Source of the DNA: Stutzerimonas stutzeri
Lineage (GTDB): Bacteria; Pseudomonadota; Gammaproteobacteria; Pseudomonadales; Pseudomonadaceae
DNA length: 64,000 bases
NCBI RefSeq assembly: GCF_002890915.1
Contig: NZ_POUT01000002.1
Span: 659,824-723,823 of the forward strand
Direction of reading: 5' to 3'
The notes under the pieces were generated by a model, which made no database searches, was not told where the DNA came from, and saw only the letters and a list, made by a program, of their open reading frames with translations. Positions within the stretch are counted from its first letter, which is position 1. Each line of letters begins with the position of its first letter. Shown in pieces: positions 63,457 to 64,000 of the stretch. A program made the translations under genes and the position numbers.

Positions 63457-63530
63457 AAAGATCTCCTTGCCAGAGTAACTGGCTATCGCCCGACACTCGA
63501 ATGCCGAGTCGGTGGAAATGGGAGCGAATG

Positions 63531-63549
63531 AAGGCGCGTGGCGCGCCTT
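63531..63549. terminator. Hairpin downstream of the Gly-rich gene
   Basis: AAGGCGCG/CGCGCCTT perfect 8-bp stem with loop TGG, ten bases past the stop of the 63559 gene on the minus strand. No T-run, so termination is uncertain. Confidence 0.5.
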
Positions 63550-63558
63550 GTTGGAGGG

Positions 63559-63921
63559 CTACTGGTCGAGGGAAAAGACGTGGCCGCAGGCATGGCACTC
63601 GAAGTTATCGAGCACACGGGCATCAATTTCTTCACCCATGCGTGCACCGGCGAGGCTGCCTACTGCGCCGCCAGCCAAGCCGCCCAGGATGGCACCAGCC
63701 AGGCCACCCAAGGCCGCTCCGATGGGGCCCGCGACTGCGCCCAGGGCAGCACCACTTTGTGCTCCGGCGGCAGCGCTCGCCGCGCCGGTCGCGGCTCCAC
63801 CTACAGCACCGGCTGCACCACCGATTTTGCGGGCATGGTTGCGCGCTGTGACGCGCGCAGAGTTACAGGAAGGGTAACCGTCCGCCGAACCCATCTCCCC
63901 GCTTCTTCCAGATAACGGCAT
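63559..63921 (-). CDS. Glycine-zipper protein with C-terminal zinc-ribbon-like half, possibly 5'-truncated
   Basis: 120 residues if ATG 63921 is used. Long Gly/Ala zipper (IGGAAGAVGGAATGAASAAAG and further, residues 34-92), then FECHACGHVFSLDQ with a CxxC pair at the C-terminus. The 60006 gene has the same plan but keeps a second CxxC at its N-terminus. The ATG lies within the left end of an adjacent IS, so the original start may have been lost. Function unknown; membrane association likely. Confidence 0.6.
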   Translation of the reverse strand: MPLSGRSGEMGSADGYPSCNSARVTARNHARKIGGAAGAVGGAATGAASAAAGAQSGAALGAVAGPIGAALGGLAGAILGGLAGGAVGSLAGARMGEEIDARVLDNFECHACGHVFSLDQ

Positions 63922-64000
63922 GGTGTCCACCTATTTTTGGTGGACACCATTTCAAGCCACTTTCTGGAGGGTTTCGTGTCTCGACAGCGCCGTACATTTC
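63920..64000 (+). mobile_element. Left end of an IS3-type insertion sequence (continues beyond window)
   Basis: A perfect 12-bp inverted repeat ATGGTGTCCACC (63920-63931) and GGTGGACACCAT (63939-63950) is followed by a transposase-like start. The IS edge is probably TG at about 63921-63926. Only one end is in the window. Confidence 0.6.
63976..64000 (+). CDS. IS3-family transposase OrfA, partial
   Basis: GTG 63976 preceded by GGAGGG; the eight codons read (M)SRQRRTF, which resembles the N-terminus of IS3-family OrfA proteins (xRxRRTFSxEFK). Cut by the window end. Confidence 0.6.

Noticed and set aside
50274..64000. Complete prophage
   Set aside because: No capsid, tail, terminase or lysis genes; the content fits an ICE or satellite-type element instead.

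Overview
The window looks like chromosomal DNA of a Pseudomonas-type gammaproteobacterium (Pseudomonadaceae; I cannot name the species). The evidence is high GC, the run thrS-infC-rpmI-rplT-pheS-pheT-ihfA-MerR gene-tRNA-Pro, an OprD-family porin, rmf with a structured leader, the large 180-kDa-class NAD glutamate dehydrogenase, the PA2779/PA2778-type pair, and short intergenic palindromes typical of the genus. No rRNA operon or CRISPR array is present.

Layout 1: 0-8 kb is a nitrate-assimilation and signalling block: a GAF-GGDEF-EAL protein cut by the window edge, a PP2C phosphatase/Ser-Thr kinase fusion, the nitrate transporter nasA, a PfkB-type sugar kinase, and the nasS-nasT sensor/antiterminator pair. 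The nasA leader carries a sigma-54 promoter, two hexaloop hairpins of the ANTAR target type, and an overlapping intrinsic terminator. This lets the NasS-NasT circuit be read from DNA: NtrC/sigma-54 starts transcription and NasT permits read-through. 8.1-14.9 kb is a tightly overlapping six-gene MoxR/VWA (Bat-type) operon. 15-19.9 kb is gdhB.

Layout 2: 20-49.7 kb is mostly conserved core: pyrD, rmf, rlmKL, dacB, yggL, a FUSC membrane protein, dgt, a YqjD/YqjE/YqjK-like trio, an OprD porin, tRNA-Pro(CGG), molybdenum-cofactor genes (mobA, moaB, moeA), an acyltransferase, a VanZ-like protein, an I78 inhibitor lipoprotein, a secreted small protein with a C39-type cysteine peptidase, an FAD oxidoreductase, tRNA-Val, and the translation cluster thrS to ihfA. 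REP-like and other intergenic repeats sit between several of these genes.

Layout 3: from tRNA-Pro(GGG) at 49.7 kb to the window end lies accessory DNA, probably an integrated element using the tRNA 3' end as attachment site; no integrase is inside the window. Its first part (50-54 kb) has defence-like genes: a RloC/PrrC-like ATPase with a candidate anticodon-nuclease triad and zinc hook, and a PLD-family nuclease. 54-57.3 kb is AT-richer and holds a MatP-like ribbon-helix-helix gene, a tandem-repeat operator, a two-winged-helix protein, a perfect 15-bp hairpin abutting an HUH endonuclease-like gene (inovirus Gp2/YagK-YfjJ family), and an AlpA regulator; together these look like a replication or excision module. 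57.4-63.9 kb is an ICE/plasmid-type cargo strand (RadC-like JAMM protein, two secreted proteins, XRE regulator, two Cys-pair proteins with Gly-rich middles, RDF-like protein, YqaJ recombinase, DUF932 protein), several with private terminators. The window ends inside the left end of an IS3-type insertion sequence.
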